Source: Megamerina dolium
Taxonomy: Eukaryota > Arthropoda > Insecta > Diptera > Megamerinidae
Length of the DNA stretch: 64,000 bases
Assembly (NCBI GenBank): GCA_963854835.1
Contig: OY978529.1
Span: 43,148,055 to 43,212,054 of the forward strand
Direction of reading: 5' to 3'
The notes beneath the pieces are model-generated. The model searched no databases. It was not told the DNA's origin and saw only the letters and a program-made list of their open reading frames with translations. The translations under genes and the position numbers were made by a program. Within the stretch, counting starts at the first letter, position 1. Each line of letters begins with the position of its first letter. This document shows, piece by piece, positions 1 through 13,827 of the stretch.

Positions 1-710
1 CTCTCCACGATAGGTCTTACGGTGAACGAGGGTAAGACGAAGTATTGAATGTTAACAAACAAAGAGTCGCGGCATCTTGGACAGCACGTACGTTACTATT
101 GATTACTATGTTTGGAAGTAGTGAAGGATTTTCTCAATCTTGGAACTAGCATTATCAACAGTAATAACGTCAGACTGGAGATATTGCGAAGGGTCACTCT
201 TGCTTACAGGTCCTACTTGGGGTTGGGCTAAGTTGAGAAGTCGAGCCCTCTCTCGAGAAACGAAAACCATATTCCAGAAGTCTGTCATCATACCTGTCCC
301 CTTACATATGGCGCGGAAGCTTAGACAATTTCGAGCTCAGATGAGAGAATGCTTGGAGTTTTCTAGAGAAAAGTCCTTTGCAATATTTTTGGACCTATTT
401 GCGTTGGTGGGGAGTATCGAAGACGTATAATCATGAGCTGTATGAGCCGTATGCCGATGGCGATATCAACATTCAGCGGCTGCGTTGGCTAGGTCATTTC
501 GAGCGAATGGAAAAGCACGCTCCACCTAAGAAGTGGTTAGAATAGGCAGACCTAACATTCGGTGGAAAGAATAAGTACAGGAGAACTTGACTGGTCTTGG
601 AATTTCTAACTGGCTCCAGCTGGCGACGAACAGAGATAGCCGGTGAAGCATTATAAATTCGGGGTAAATCACTTTTTGGTTGTAATGGGCACATAATTAA
701 GTAGGCATAA
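1..710 (+). mobile_element. Non-LTR retrotransposon reverse-transcriptase remnant
   Basis: Conceptual translation, with several frameshifts and stops, reads like the C-terminal end of a non-LTR retrotransposon polyprotein: GLTVNEGKTKY near base 15, then SRHLGQHV, RVTLAYRSYLGLG, SRALSRETK and FGPICVGGEYRRR. The tail after the last coding stretch, around 690-735, resembles the end of a second copy of the same family at 53670-53835. The 5' end is cut by the window. It is broken and cannot encode a working protein. It probably lies in an intron of the ADAMTS-like gene, whose first visible exon is internal. Confidence 0.75.
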
Positions 711-2104
711 TGATGAAACGATGAAAAAATTTGTAATTTTAGGGCTCGAAATCTATGTCATTCATCTTCATTTGAGCCAGTTCTTAGAATCCCAGAGATC
801 GGCCAAATATTGTCTCACTGTGATATAAGAGTTATTCCATAGAGTTGCTACATTAAGAAATTGAAGCTTATACAATTAGCTTTGCTAATAAGATATATTT
901 TGCATGACACTGTTTGTATATTAGGCATGTCAAATTATTATAGCGCAACAAGCATGACAAATCGTGTAGCAAAGAAAAGATAATGCCAATGGTTCTAAGT
1001 AATATACAACTTCTGTCCCAAAATAAACCGGATTGATTAAATAAAAAATAGAAATAATTAATCAATTTTAATAAAAAATCATTTTATTTATTCGAAATAG
1101 TCTCCATCAACTGAAATACACTGTTTTACATGATAAACAATTGCATCAAATTAGTGTTTTATATCGTTGACTGGAATGTGATTGAGGATGGGCCTAACAT
1201 TTTTGTACGCCGCATTTTAATAAATATGTATTGTTATCCATACAAACAATTTTTGTTGTTGTAAATTTAAGCGTCCCTAATGTATACGCATTTTATGCAT
1301 ATGGAAATTATTCATTTATTTACAATATAACCATATGTTAATTCAGTTCAGTTAAACTTGACACTTGGTTGAGCAATTAATGTACATACAAGAAATTAAA
1401 AAATTTCAGCACGCAAGTATCATTAAAAAGTAAATATATAAATGAGCAAAAAGCAAAAAAAAAAAAAAATGAGAGACAATAACAAAATTAACTAAATGAC
1501 TATAAATTGGCAAAAATTCGCAATTAAATAAAATAGAATTGGTGTTGCAAATTGTTTTTGCATATACGAGTATGGTTTCAAAGGCCTATAAGAAGTGAAA
1601 TTTTTGGAATCAGTACTCTTGTAAATACTTATGGCGCTTACTTGTACCGAATATTTTATTATTATTGATAGACTTATTTTTTTTTTTGCTATTATTTTTC
1701 TATTTTTCATTTTTTATTATTTTAAATGGCAAACATATTTTGCATTTATATGATATGACATCATATAGACACAAGAGATACTTAGTGCGTGAGTGACTCA
1801 GAGAAAATACAATAAAATATTGTATGTAGTACATATTTGTATTTATATAGAAAAAGAAGACATTAAAAATTATTGGCGTACAAATACAATATATATGGAC
1901 TTTGAGCAATCTTTCTTACTAGCAATTACGTTGTATTTGTAATTTATACTTTTCCAATGAAATCACTTTTAGTGCAATCGATTTAATTCAATTATTTATA
2001 TGAAAACCTTTCGTTTGACAGTTTTATGACAAATGTACACTGCGAGAATACCTTCAGTCTTCATGTTCTGAGCTTCATTTTCGATTGAAATTGCCTTATT
2101 TTAT
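711..2104. other. AT-rich presumed intron, no gene seen
   Basis: The stretch is AT-rich with homopolymer runs and short open frames of no recognisable content. The only interpretable piece is a short mariner-like tail near 1015-1155, listed separately. Since the first ADAMTS-like exon in the window starts mid-codon, this DNA is most simply intronic. Confidence 0.5.
1015..1155 (-). mobile_element. Mariner transposase 3' remnant
   Basis: Read on the minus strand, this piece encodes a mariner C-terminus pattern (CISVDGDYFE followed by a stop), then an AT-rich end. A closely similar piece sits on the minus strand at 63575-63700 at the other end of the window. Only the last part of the transposase survives. 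Confidence 0.5.
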
Positions 2105-3272
2105 CAGGTGTAGTAAAATAAAATCCATTATTTTTCCAATAGATGGCTTTAGTAATCTGTATCTCGATCGGGCTACGCTAGAGGGCGTTAAAAAGATAGG
2201 ATTTCGTAGTAAATAAAATTTTCAGGTAGTTTTGTAATTGCTTGACTCAGTATTGTTTGAGCACACGTCAAAGTAAAGAGAAAATACGCCATATTTTACA
2301 ATTTTTCTTCGATAAAGGCGAAAACGCAAGCCAGATGGCTGAAAATGTGAATAGTGTTTATGGTCCTGATATTATAACAGGCAATTATGTGCATTTTGGT
2401 TTCGTCGATTCCGTTCCGGCAATTTTGCGGATGCACCATGCTCTGAAAGGCCAATTGTCGAAAATATCGATAAAATAATGGAAATCGTCGAGTCTGATCG
2501 TCATGTAAGAACTGTTTCTATTGCCCAGGAGCTAAACATTGCACAAAAAACAACCGTTTGGAAAAAAAAACTCGATGTATGGGTGCCACACGAGTTAATG
2601 GAAAAAAAACCTCATGGACCGAATTTCCATCTGCGAATTGCTGCTGAATCGCAACACAATTGATCCATTTCTGAAGCGGATAGTTACTGGTGATAAAAAG
2701 TGGGTCACTTACGACAATGGCGGTGAGCCGGTGCAAACGGTGGCCAAGCCAGGATTGACGGTCAAGAAGGTTTTGCTATGTATTTGGTGGCTATGTATTG
2801 GCAAGGAATCATCTACTATGAGCTGCTCCCCTACGGCCAAACTCTTAATTCGGACCTGTACTGTCAACAATTGGATCGTCTGAAGGAATCAATCGCCCAG
2901 AAGCGACCAGTTTTGGTTCATAGGATAGGAATTGTGTTCCATCAGGACAACGCCAGGCCACACACATCGATAGTGACTCGCTAGAAGTTCTGGGAACTTG
3001 GTTGGGAGGTTCTTATGTATTCACCTGTCTATGGCGAATGATTTTGCTGGTGAAAAATTCGCCTCTGGAGAAGCTTGTGAAAATCGTTTGTCCCAGTTTT
3101 TTGCCAATAGGGACGAGGGTTTCTATGAGAGTGGCATTATGAAATTACCTTCGAAATCACAAGTTGTCGAACAAAACGGTGCATATTTGATCTAAATCGG
3201 ATAATTTTAACTATGCTAAATAAAACTTTCAATTTAATGCAAAAATAATGGATTTCTTTTTACTATACCTTA
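2105..3272 (+). mobile_element. Degenerate mariner transposon with terminal inverted repeats
   Basis: A 1.17-kb mariner element. The ends are imperfect inverted repeats of about 32 bp. The left starts AGGTGTAGTAAAATAAAATC (2106) and the right end, read in reverse, starts AGGTATAGTAAAAAGAAATC (3270). The transposase spans 2242-3195 in several frames: STRQSKEKIRHILQFFFDKG near the start, then TGDKKWVTYDN, FHQDNARPHTS, and CENRLSQFF...NGAYLI at the end. Frameshifts break it at about 2400, 2550 and 2790. The stretch that should carry the third catalytic Asp (the PYSPDLAPSDYHLF block of the family) is mostly deleted near 3020-3035, so the copy is dead. Confidence 0.88.
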
Positions 3273-3535
3273 TATATTTGTTGAGGTGTAAAATAAAGGC
3301 AGTTTGTCTTAGATTTATTGAAGCATTTCATCAATCGAAAGCAAAATTTCGTTTTCCGATTATGGCTAAATTGCAAAATCCTTCGAAATCGAAATCGAAA
3401 ATGAAATTGAGAACCTGATGGGGTGTTTTTCATTGATTAAAATTTCATAATTCAATCTAGCACGAGTATGAATCAATTTGAATGTATTGTGTGAAAATAA
3501 TTTTTTGTAAATATATTACTCAATTTTATTTACAG
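3273..3535. other. Intron upstream of first visible ADAMTS-like exon
   Basis: AT-rich sequence ending in a standard splice acceptor, TTTATTTACAG, at 3525-3535. No other feature is seen. Confidence 0.6.
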
Positions 3536-6500
3536 TAATTCGAAAACTGGAAAGCGCTATGTCAGTAACGATTGCGTGGGTGTTTATAGACAATACAAGC
3601 TATGCAACGATCAGGTGTGTATCAATATGAATAAAAACAATTTTCGCGACATCACAATACATTTAATGAATGGGCTTTCTTCCATAGGCTTGCTCTGCAT
3701 CACAAACAGATTTTCGTGCTGAACAATGTACGGCCTTTAATAATGTAAATTTTCAAGGTCATAAATATACCTGGGAGCCATATATTAAAGGTAGAGAGAG
3801 AGAGAGAGAGAAAGAGAGAGATTGTTTCCCTGAACAGTTTCATCAATATCAAGTGAACATCTTGATTGTTTGCCTTTTCAGATGATGCTGAATGTGAACT
3901 GAATTGTAAACCAGTTGGTATGAAGTATTTTGCTACATTGAATGCTACGGTTATTGATGGTACTGCTTGTTATCGACCGGCTGAATATTATCGCTTTAAT
4001 TATCAAGATCGTGCCATGTGTATTGGTGGAATTTGTAAGGTAATTTTCATTCATTAAATTCTCTATGTTTTTGGTTAAATATAAATTAGGAGTGAGTTAA
4101 AAAGAATATATTCCCATCTCATTCTTCAATTCTACTGTTCTTTGTTAGAATTGCATTGTTAGAATTTAAGTTTGATGGATTTTTTATTCACGGCAGAAAA
4201 TACAACGAAAAACCGTTAATAAATGTGAATAAATATCAACTGTGCTGTAGCTCAGTGGTTAGTGTGTTGGCCTTCTGATCTGTAGGTCGCGGGTTCAATC
4301 CCCGGCTGAAGCATAACAAATTTAATATCGAAAAGATTTTTCTTTCGAACGGTACTCACTTGTCGGCAAGCAATAGGCATTTCTTGCGGCAGTAACAATT
4401 TGCCATGAAAAAGCTTCTAAAAGAACTCTGTGACAAAGCTCAGAATAAGTGAGGTCACAAGAGTTCTGCCATCGGGAACCGACTAAAATGAGTAGGTCCC
4501 TTCTAATACTGTCAAAAATTTAACACGCACACCTATAAAGGAAGAGAAGCTCGGTCAAAGAACCCTTCAGAGCTTATAAGTGTCACATATTTATTTTATT
4601 TTTATAAATATCAACTCTTTCTCTTGGTGTGACCAGATGCAACGCTTGACTAATGCACAAACTAATTTTGACAGCTCTGTCAGTCTTTGTTTATGATTTG
4701 TGAAGTGAAAACATTAATTTCGAGTATTTCGAAAAACATTTTTATAGTAGTTTTCTTAGTTTCTCACCATCGTGGTATAAAACTTAGCATTGCAGCCGCT
4801 GCCATAGTAATGGAAAAGTTGTATTCATTAGTCTGACATTGGTCCAGCAGCGGTGGTATGCACAAAAAAACAACCTCAGAAGCTTCATGTTTACTATTTG
4901 TATCAACGTGCACTATTAATCACCCCGAATAAGTTTTATGGCAGTTTTATGGTTGGAAGACAATGATCCTAAGCACGAAAGTCGTTTATACTCCGCATGG
5001 CATGAGCGACATGAGATTCATCAAATGAGTTGCCCACCACAGTTGCTAGGCTGCAAATCAATTGAAAGTGTTTGGGCCATCATAAAGATCAGGCTCCTGG
5101 GAAAAACATTCAGAGATTTGAAGCAGTTCGCCGCTTTCATTCAACACCACTGGTGAACTTTTCCACCGAGCTATGCGAAAAATTTAAGCCAAATTATGTT
5201 CAGCCCATCCGAGTTATAGAGAATCAATGAGAGTAGATAAAATATTAATGTTGTTGTACTTTAGTCAAGGACACAATGAAGAACTTTATTTAAACAGATC
5301 AAACAGAGTGTCATTTTTTGATTACTCTCCATCGCCTTTTCTATCGTGGATCACATTGTATATGCGTCAAGTCTACTCAAGTATTGTATAATGCCGGAAT
5401 TATTTATATGTGCTGAGTTTTAGTTCGGTAGCTTATAATTTATGTACTTAAAATACGAAAATTTAGGAATACAGTGTCAATTGTATTCTTCTCCTATACC
5501 GTGACTCTTCAGTCAAAATAAAAAAAAAAAAAATTTGATTCAAAATTAATCACTTAATGGACCATCCTGTATATACGTATTGATGTCTTCAAATTCAATA
5601 AAATATTGCATACTTTTGGGAATTCAACTCAAAAAAATAAAAAACTGTTATACATAACATTTATCTATTTTTATCTGATAATGATTTTAACAGCAGCGAT
5701 AACAGAAAAGTTGTTATTTAAAAAACTCTTTTTATTTTCTGTTGGTTACATATTTGATGGATTGTTGTGTTGTTAATTTCTTAGTGTATGTTTGAATTGA
5801 ATACTCTTAATATAGGCGCATATAGTTAATGCTTTGTGTCTTCCAGAATATTGAAGTAGATCTGTTTTTCATTACATTTTTGTATAATTCGTTCTATATA
5901 CTCTCGTCTGTGTATGCATGATGTGCGTATCATAAAATTGATTCAATATTTAAGGAAGTAACACGTCATAAATAGATTTACTGACCCATATTTGATGGTA
6001 GGGTTTCAATTAGAAACCACATATATGCAATGCACATTGTCCCAATGTAAATACAATAAGTTTGATTTATATGCATCTATGAATATTTAAAATTAAATGT
6101 ATTTGTGGTTAATACTATTGTTTGTATGCTGTTGATATGATTTGATTCTCCTCATTGAACAATTTTTGTTGACATAACGAAGTGTTAATAATAATTATAT
6201 AGATAGTTATATACAAAATATACATACATATATACATATATATAATCATATATCATACATTGTATGTTAGTACATATGAATATGCATATATTATACATAT
6301 ACAGTCAGCTATGTCAGCTTCTTCTTTCTTCGCCTTTGTCTAAGTGTATCAAATTTTCTCGAAACCACAAAGTACAAGTGAATAATTGAATTAAAAAAAA
6401 AAAAAAAACAGAAACAAAAAAAATTATAAATACATTGGCGGCATCATAAATGGTATTAGCATGATTTTACAATAACCTTTGTCATTTTGGTTTTCATTGT

Positions 6501-9001
6501 TCTATCGATGTAAAACTTTTATCACTTAGCCATACCATTTGCTAATACACACTTTACTGACTGTGGCGAATCTGAAGGTAAAAATTTGGAATAATTCGTG
6601 GATAAACCGCAAAGGGTTTTACACATTAGAGGCTCAAATAAATACATTTACGTATGCATATCAATATGTAGATGCTTGTTTATGTGTTTAATAAATTCAT
6701 ATACTAAAACATAGACATCAGAAGTATTCTTTGAAATTATCTGAACTTTTATATGTGCCCTGAAAAAATTAATTTTTCGAAATTGGATATTCAAATTAAA
6801 AAAAAATATAATTATTGTTATGAGAACGATGTACAACAATTTTTCCAAACATCGTCATCATTATTGGTTACCAAAATCCATCGTATAAGCATTTTCAAAT
6901 AAATTTTTGGCCAGTTCTACTATATGTTAGGTTGACATGTGTTGTCATTCCTACGTTTCAATTCGGACGTTAGAAGGTTCAGTGCTGGTGTTCAATTGAT
7001 AGAATAACAAGCGAAAGTATTTCGAATTACGTGTATAATTCTAGGCCTGCGAAGACATTTTCAAAAGATCGCTTAACTTTTGCGCAAGAAGATAAATCTC
7101 ATTTGTATTCAAAGTCAAAAGTAATAGACAGATTCATGTTAATCAATTGCAAATACGGTTGCAATACATAACCGATTGTATGTGGATATGTGTTTGAAAG
7201 GCGACATTTCAGGCTACATTTTTCATAAAGACAGTTCCGTAATTTATCACTCGTGGAAAATGTTGTATTGATTTGAAAATGAGTGTAATATCTGAAGAAA
7301 TACACTATGTGATGGTTTCTGACAATAAAAAGGCAAAAACATGCAGTTTTTGGCAGTTTACGGCAAGAATGTTTCAACGGAACGTACTGCCCAATTTTGG
7401 TTCTCTTGATTCCGTTCTGAAAGTTTCGATGTTAAAGACGTACATCGCTCTGGTCGGCTAGATACTATAACAGTCGATGAAATTTTGCAACGGGTGTAGC
7501 TAGACCGGTATACAAAGTATTAGGGCATAGTGAAGATACTAAACATCAACCACATGAAGTTTGAAGTCATTTCAAAAAGGCTGGTTACTCAAAGGAGTTC
7601 GATGTTTAAGTTATACCTGAATTAACCCAAACAAATTTACTTAACCGAATTACCATCTGAGAGGCGCAGCTGAACCGCAATGAAATCAAACAATTTTTGA
7701 ATGTATTAAATATGAGAATATTAAATGAAAAATATTTTGGTCAAAGGCCGGTGCTCCACCACATATGACATCGAAACCTAGATTGACGGCAAGCAAGGTT
7801 ATGTTGAATGTTTGGTGGAATTGAAAGAGAATTGTCCATTATGAGCTGTTAGAATCTATTGAAACGGTCAACTCGGTTCTTTTCTGTACGCAAATCGACC
7901 ATTTAAACGAAGTAATAAAGAGAGCGACCCGAATTGGTTAACAGAAAAGAAGTTGTGCTCCATCATAACAATGTCAGACCACACACATCTTTCTTTGATG
8001 ACTCGGAACAAATTGAAGGAATTTGATTGGGAAATTTTGATGAATAGCCTGAACCTTGCACCGTCTGACTATCATTTGTTTTGATCACTGCAAAACTCTC
8101 TCGATGGTAAAAAATTGGCCGGGCGAAGAGCCTCTAAATATCACTTGGTTTTTTGTCGATACACAATGGAAGCTCTATACCGATGGATTTATGAAGCTAC
8201 TCAAAAAATGGTCTTAAATAATATTGGCCAATATTTTCCAATAAAGAAAATTTTTTTTTACCAAAAAACTGTGGAGACTTTTTATATCATTCAATACTAA
8301 ATGAACACATACTACATTACATACATAGTACATATATGTATGTATGTCCATGGGATTTTGTCTGATCTCTTCGGCTGTCCTCTTGTATTTTATTCATTTT
8401 TATTAACTTCAAATTATTATCAAGTCATGTCAATGTGATCATTTTATTACACTTTGGCAACATTACATGTATCACATGGAATACTTGTATACAATGTATA
8501 CTATAGTAGTATTGGATATGCGTGAAGTAGCAAGCAAATATGTAAGAATCGAATAAATATCATAATATTTTCTCTTCAGACTTCTGTTGCGTGATACAAT
8601 GAAAGAGAGTAAGTTTTAACATCATTTAAATTAAGTAATTATTACTAGAAAGAAAACATTCATCAAGTACTACTCCACATATTAGAGAGTCAAATCGAAA
8701 AGAAAATGATAATGAAACATAACTATGCAAATTTGTCAGTTGAAAATTGAAAATATGTGATATTTCCATTCAATATGCTGATCGAATAATAATTTCAAAA
8801 AAAAGTTTCTTTGACTTTGATTCAAGTCTGAAATGCTAGAGCTTTTTACCTACCGCAATTTTTTAAAGCGGTATAAAATATTTACCTATGTACATATATA
8901 CATTGTGTATGTATGGTGAACATGTTAATATTGTTGGCAGACTCGTACGTTTGACAATTTGCGAGTATACTACTACATATGTATGTAGACCTATATGTAT
9001 T

Positions 9002-9045
<44 letters not shown>

Positions 9046-12000
9046 AGTATACGTAACTGCTACCTACCTAGACTTAGTACAACATACGAGTATATCTGCG
9101 TATGCTTATCATCGCAGATGGTGAGTTGCGATCTGCTACGCATGGGCTTGTGCGAAACATTTTGTATTGTTAGCGCTTAATTTCGCTACGAAGTTCGTTT
9201 GTTTTGGTTGTCGGTACGCGGTAAAAGTTCCATTCAAATTGAATACACGAGTTATTAGAAGATTCTTAAAGTAACCGGAAATCGGAGACAAATTTGTAAC
9301 GAGTGTGATTTAGTATTATTTGTGTAATGATCGGAAGTTTGAACATATTTTTTTTGTTTTTTTTTTGTTTACTTACACCTACAAATATTATTTTGATTTT
9401 GTTTTAGTTTATTTTTGTTGTTTGTGTTTTTCTCAAATTAAATGTCAATCGATCGATCGATTAATTTTCAATCATTTTCAAATTTATTTCGTATTAAAAG
9501 TGCTCTTTGTGTTAGAGATTGTGTTATCATTGTTATGATAGACATGAAATAAATAATTTGAATTCTTTCCTTGGTGGCATTGTAAATTTTAATTTGATTG
9601 TTTAATTACACATATCTTGTGGCTCTCAGATAATGTGTATGTATATTTAATACAAATATATTAGAGAAGAGATAAATTTATGTACAATTTGATTTTCTGT
9701 ACAGATAGATACACCCATTGGAATGTTTGTATATGTAAATAGCGTGCGCAAATGCATTTCAGTGATCTACATAATAATTTTGTGTACTAAGACTTGTATT
9801 ATATTTTTTTATTATATAGGTTTTGAAGAATGTTGCGTGTATAATTTGTTAGATTCAAGTAGACTTTTTATCTCCATGAAAGAAATTAATTCGAGTCATT
9901 ATAGCTTTGTGCGTGCGCAAACTCTGAAACCATTCTACTGTAGATTGAACTTATGTTCGCATAGTCAAAAATATTAAACAACAAACTGTGTATGGGGGGG
10001 TATATGTGGTTTTCGATCATTCTCAAAGTCGTTCTTTAATCGATAAAATCATTATTATGTACCAATTATATCTTCATTTTAATAGTTTTATATTTCGGTA
10101 TGAATACACAGAAACATATATTCGAAAACATGTTTTTATATGGAAAGTAGGTGAGGTTTATATATGATTACGCTCATTCTCCAAGTTAACTATTCATTAT
10201 ACAATATGAACTTATGTATCGAGTTGATATATTTATATTTTATTGCGAAAGATCAGAAAATATATGTTCGAAAACGTTCTTTTATATGGGAGGTAGGTAT
10301 GATTTGTATACGATTAAGCTAATTTTCACAGTTAACCCTTCATTATTCAATATGATGTTATGTACCAAGTTTCAGATGGGTATGTTCATGTTCTGGCGCA
10401 TATAATTAGAAAATAAATATTTGAAAATGTAGTTTTATATGGAAGGTAGATAGGTGGTTTCTATTCGATTATGCTCATTCTCCAATCTAATCGTTTATTA
10501 TTCCACATGAACTTATGTATCGAATTTCAGGTCGATACCTTTACATTTTGGTGCGTAAAATCTGAAAATATATGTTCGAAAACGTAGTTTCACATGAGAG
10601 GTGGGAGTGGTTTATAAATGATTGGGTTCATTTGTAAATTTAACTGTTCATTATTACTTATGATCTTGGGTTCAGATTTGCAAATCGATACCTCGATATT
10701 TCGGTGCGTAAAATCAGAAAAAATATGTTCGAAATTGTGTTTTTATATACGATTACGCTCATTCTCAATTGTTAAGTCTTTATTATTCCATATAAACTTA
10801 TGTATCGAATTTCAGATCGATAACTTGGAAAAATAATTTTTATATGAGAGGTAGGTATGGTTTATAACCGATTACGCCCATTCTCAAAGTTAATTGTTCA
10901 TTTTTCAATATAATCTTATGTACCGTATTTGAAATCGATATCTTCATATTTCGGTGCGTAAAATCAGAAAATATATGTTCGAAAACATGTTTTTATATGG
11001 GAGGTAGGTGTGATTTATATCCGATTATGCCCATTCTCAAAATTAACTGTTCATTTTTTTAATATAATCTTATGTACCGTATTTGAGATCGATATCTTCA
11101 TATTTCGGTGTGAAAAATCTAAAAATATATGTTCGAAAACGTATTTTTATATGGTAGGTAGGTGTGATTTGAATTCTACTACGTTCAATTTGGAACGAAT
11201 ACACATACGTTAGGTTATTAGCTCATGAGCTTAATTTTGTAATCTTGCTATGGTGATTCTATATATATGTTTTAACACCTGTTATGCCATCTTATGGGTG
11301 CAACATTAGCCCTTTGAGTGTAGAGCAGAAATTCCTGTGTAAATAGATTAAATTTTATGTTTGCCTTGGTGCGCTTTTTAGGTCGTTTTTGTTGCTAAGA
11401 CATTAAAGGTTAACTTTTAATTTGATTTTCCTCCTACGTGTTACGACATATTTAATATTTAATTTAATTTCACAATGCATATTACAATTACAATATTTTT
11501 CACATATGTTTTTTTTTTTGTGTGTGTGTGTTAATTTTTGCAGCTGATTGCTACCGTGTAAATTTATTTGATATTCAGGTTGAATTCTATCTACATACAT
11601 ATATATTTATCTATATTGAATGTAAACAAGTAGTCGAATAAGATTCTTATCTTTAAAGGTTACAAAATTTCGATTAGTCAAAGTTATGCTGGTTAATTTT
11701 TTTTTTCCAAACATTATTAATTAAATGAAAAAAAAAAAAAAGAAAAGATTGAAATACTACATATCAATAGTTAAATGATTATTTTCAAAGAATTTTTAAT
11801 ACAAATAAAGAAAATAAAAAAAAAAATTAAAGTTCCAATTCATATGGTATGTATTAGGTGCTTTGATATTAACCTTTTTGACTATCAACTTTACAACTAC
11901 AAGTAGCAAAATCTATGTATGTATAGTATACAAAATATATACATATATTGATTTTATTCAAGGTTAGCTGAAACATAAACATTTACATTCTCGTCGTAAA

Positions 12001-13789
12001 TTCTATGCATATGTATGTATGTATGTGTGTACATCATAAAATTAGGTCTTATTTTTATATCAAATGATAAACATTATTCGAATAGTTTGACTAAATAAGA
12101 AGATATAATCATAATTTATTGTTTGAAGCGTTCATTTTTATTATTAATTCTATTATTATGTGTGTGTGTGTTGAAATTATTAATCCCATATATATTGTTT
12201 TTTGTAAACTTGTAAATTAATAATAATTATAATTGGCTTAATATGAACATTTGTAGTAATTAGCCTATTTTTTCTAAAAAGCATATTTATACTACATACA
12301 TACGTTATACAAATAAGAATCTATATATATATCTTACGAACACAACCTGATTGCAATCGTGCATGTAAAAATAAAAACATGTACATACATTGACAATTTA
12401 TGCAAAGAAAAATTGCAAACATATTATATATGCACATACATTTTTATTATCATACGAATATGATAAAAAGATTAACCATTACATTATTTGTCCATTAAGT
12501 GTTATTGTTATGAATGGACGGTCGGTTATGAAAATCACTATTTGCGACGCATTTGGTATGAAGCAAGAAGTTATATTTTTATTTGCAGCCACATAAAAAA
12601 AAAAAATGCAAGATCATTTAATAATAGTTATTGAGATTTAAATGTTAGTCACTTTTCTATTGATATAGATCCAACAATAGACGATGATGACGAAAGTCAA
12701 ACATATAATTTTACGCTGCTTCTAAGAAAAATAATCTGATTCTGAACCACTATCGATCATATTCATTTCGACTAATAATAGTCTAGCATATAAATTACAA
12801 AATGTGATGTACAAATTTGCAAAAATTATTTTAAATCATTATATTGATTATGCAGATCACAATTTTAATATACATAAATATGTACTTACATATATGGCAA
12901 ATTATATGTATGTAGCTTAAAAAAAAAAATTAATGAATATCTTAAAAGAACAGTCAAATATATTTGCTATGCTATACGCATTGACAAATGACAAAATAAA
13001 AACGAAAAAAAAAAAAAAAAATTATAATAATTACCCCCGGTAAATATTTGTTATTTAACGGTTTCGGAACATTATTGCCAAACCCAAACCACAAAAAATA
13101 AAGCAGGTGATTACTTTGCTTAGACATTTATTGTATGATATTTATTGTAGCTACATATGTATGTATATACATATATATATGATACAAGTCTATGTTATAC
13201 AATATGTTCGAAACAATACCAAGAGAATAATAAATAGGCTTTCAAGAATCACATTGACTAAACAAGATGATGAATCATATTACCATATAAAATGGGAAAT
13301 TTCATAAATTCATGTTGTTAATAAAATATGAAAAAAATTTATATACATACATCACTAAGATTTCTTGTGATATAGATATAGAAATATATAAAAAAATTAT
13401 AGTTGTAATATTAGAAATTTTTACATATAGAGATCAATTAAATATATTGTATATTTAACAAAAATGACAAAATAATAGTTATATACACGCATACTTATCC
13501 ATAAGCTGACACATATGTAAGCCTATAATTATGCCATACAAAGAAAAACCGTTCAAATACAATATAGAGATTAACTATTGCTATATAAGTACAATACATT
13601 GTATTTGTTTGAATAATAATAAAACGTTCTATATAAAAGATAATTTTGAAAAAAAAAACAACAAATTAAATGTAATAAATATATCATAGTTTGTATATAA
13701 TTTTTATAATTAAATTTTATAATTAAAAAGATATTTATTTAATTTTGATTTTCAGCACTTTTGTTTTTAGAAACAATAGTTGACATAGC

Positions 13790-13827
<38 letters not shown>

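Noticed and set aside
4243..4315. tRNA gene (A and B boxes present)
   Set aside because: The acceptor stem does not pair and the sequence continues into the shared SINE body with target duplications, so this is a SINE head. The same applies at 26741 and 42785.
9994..11185. CRISPR-like or coding repeat array
   Set aside because: The units are diverged, have no unique spacers and no conserved open frame, and the genome is eukaryotic.
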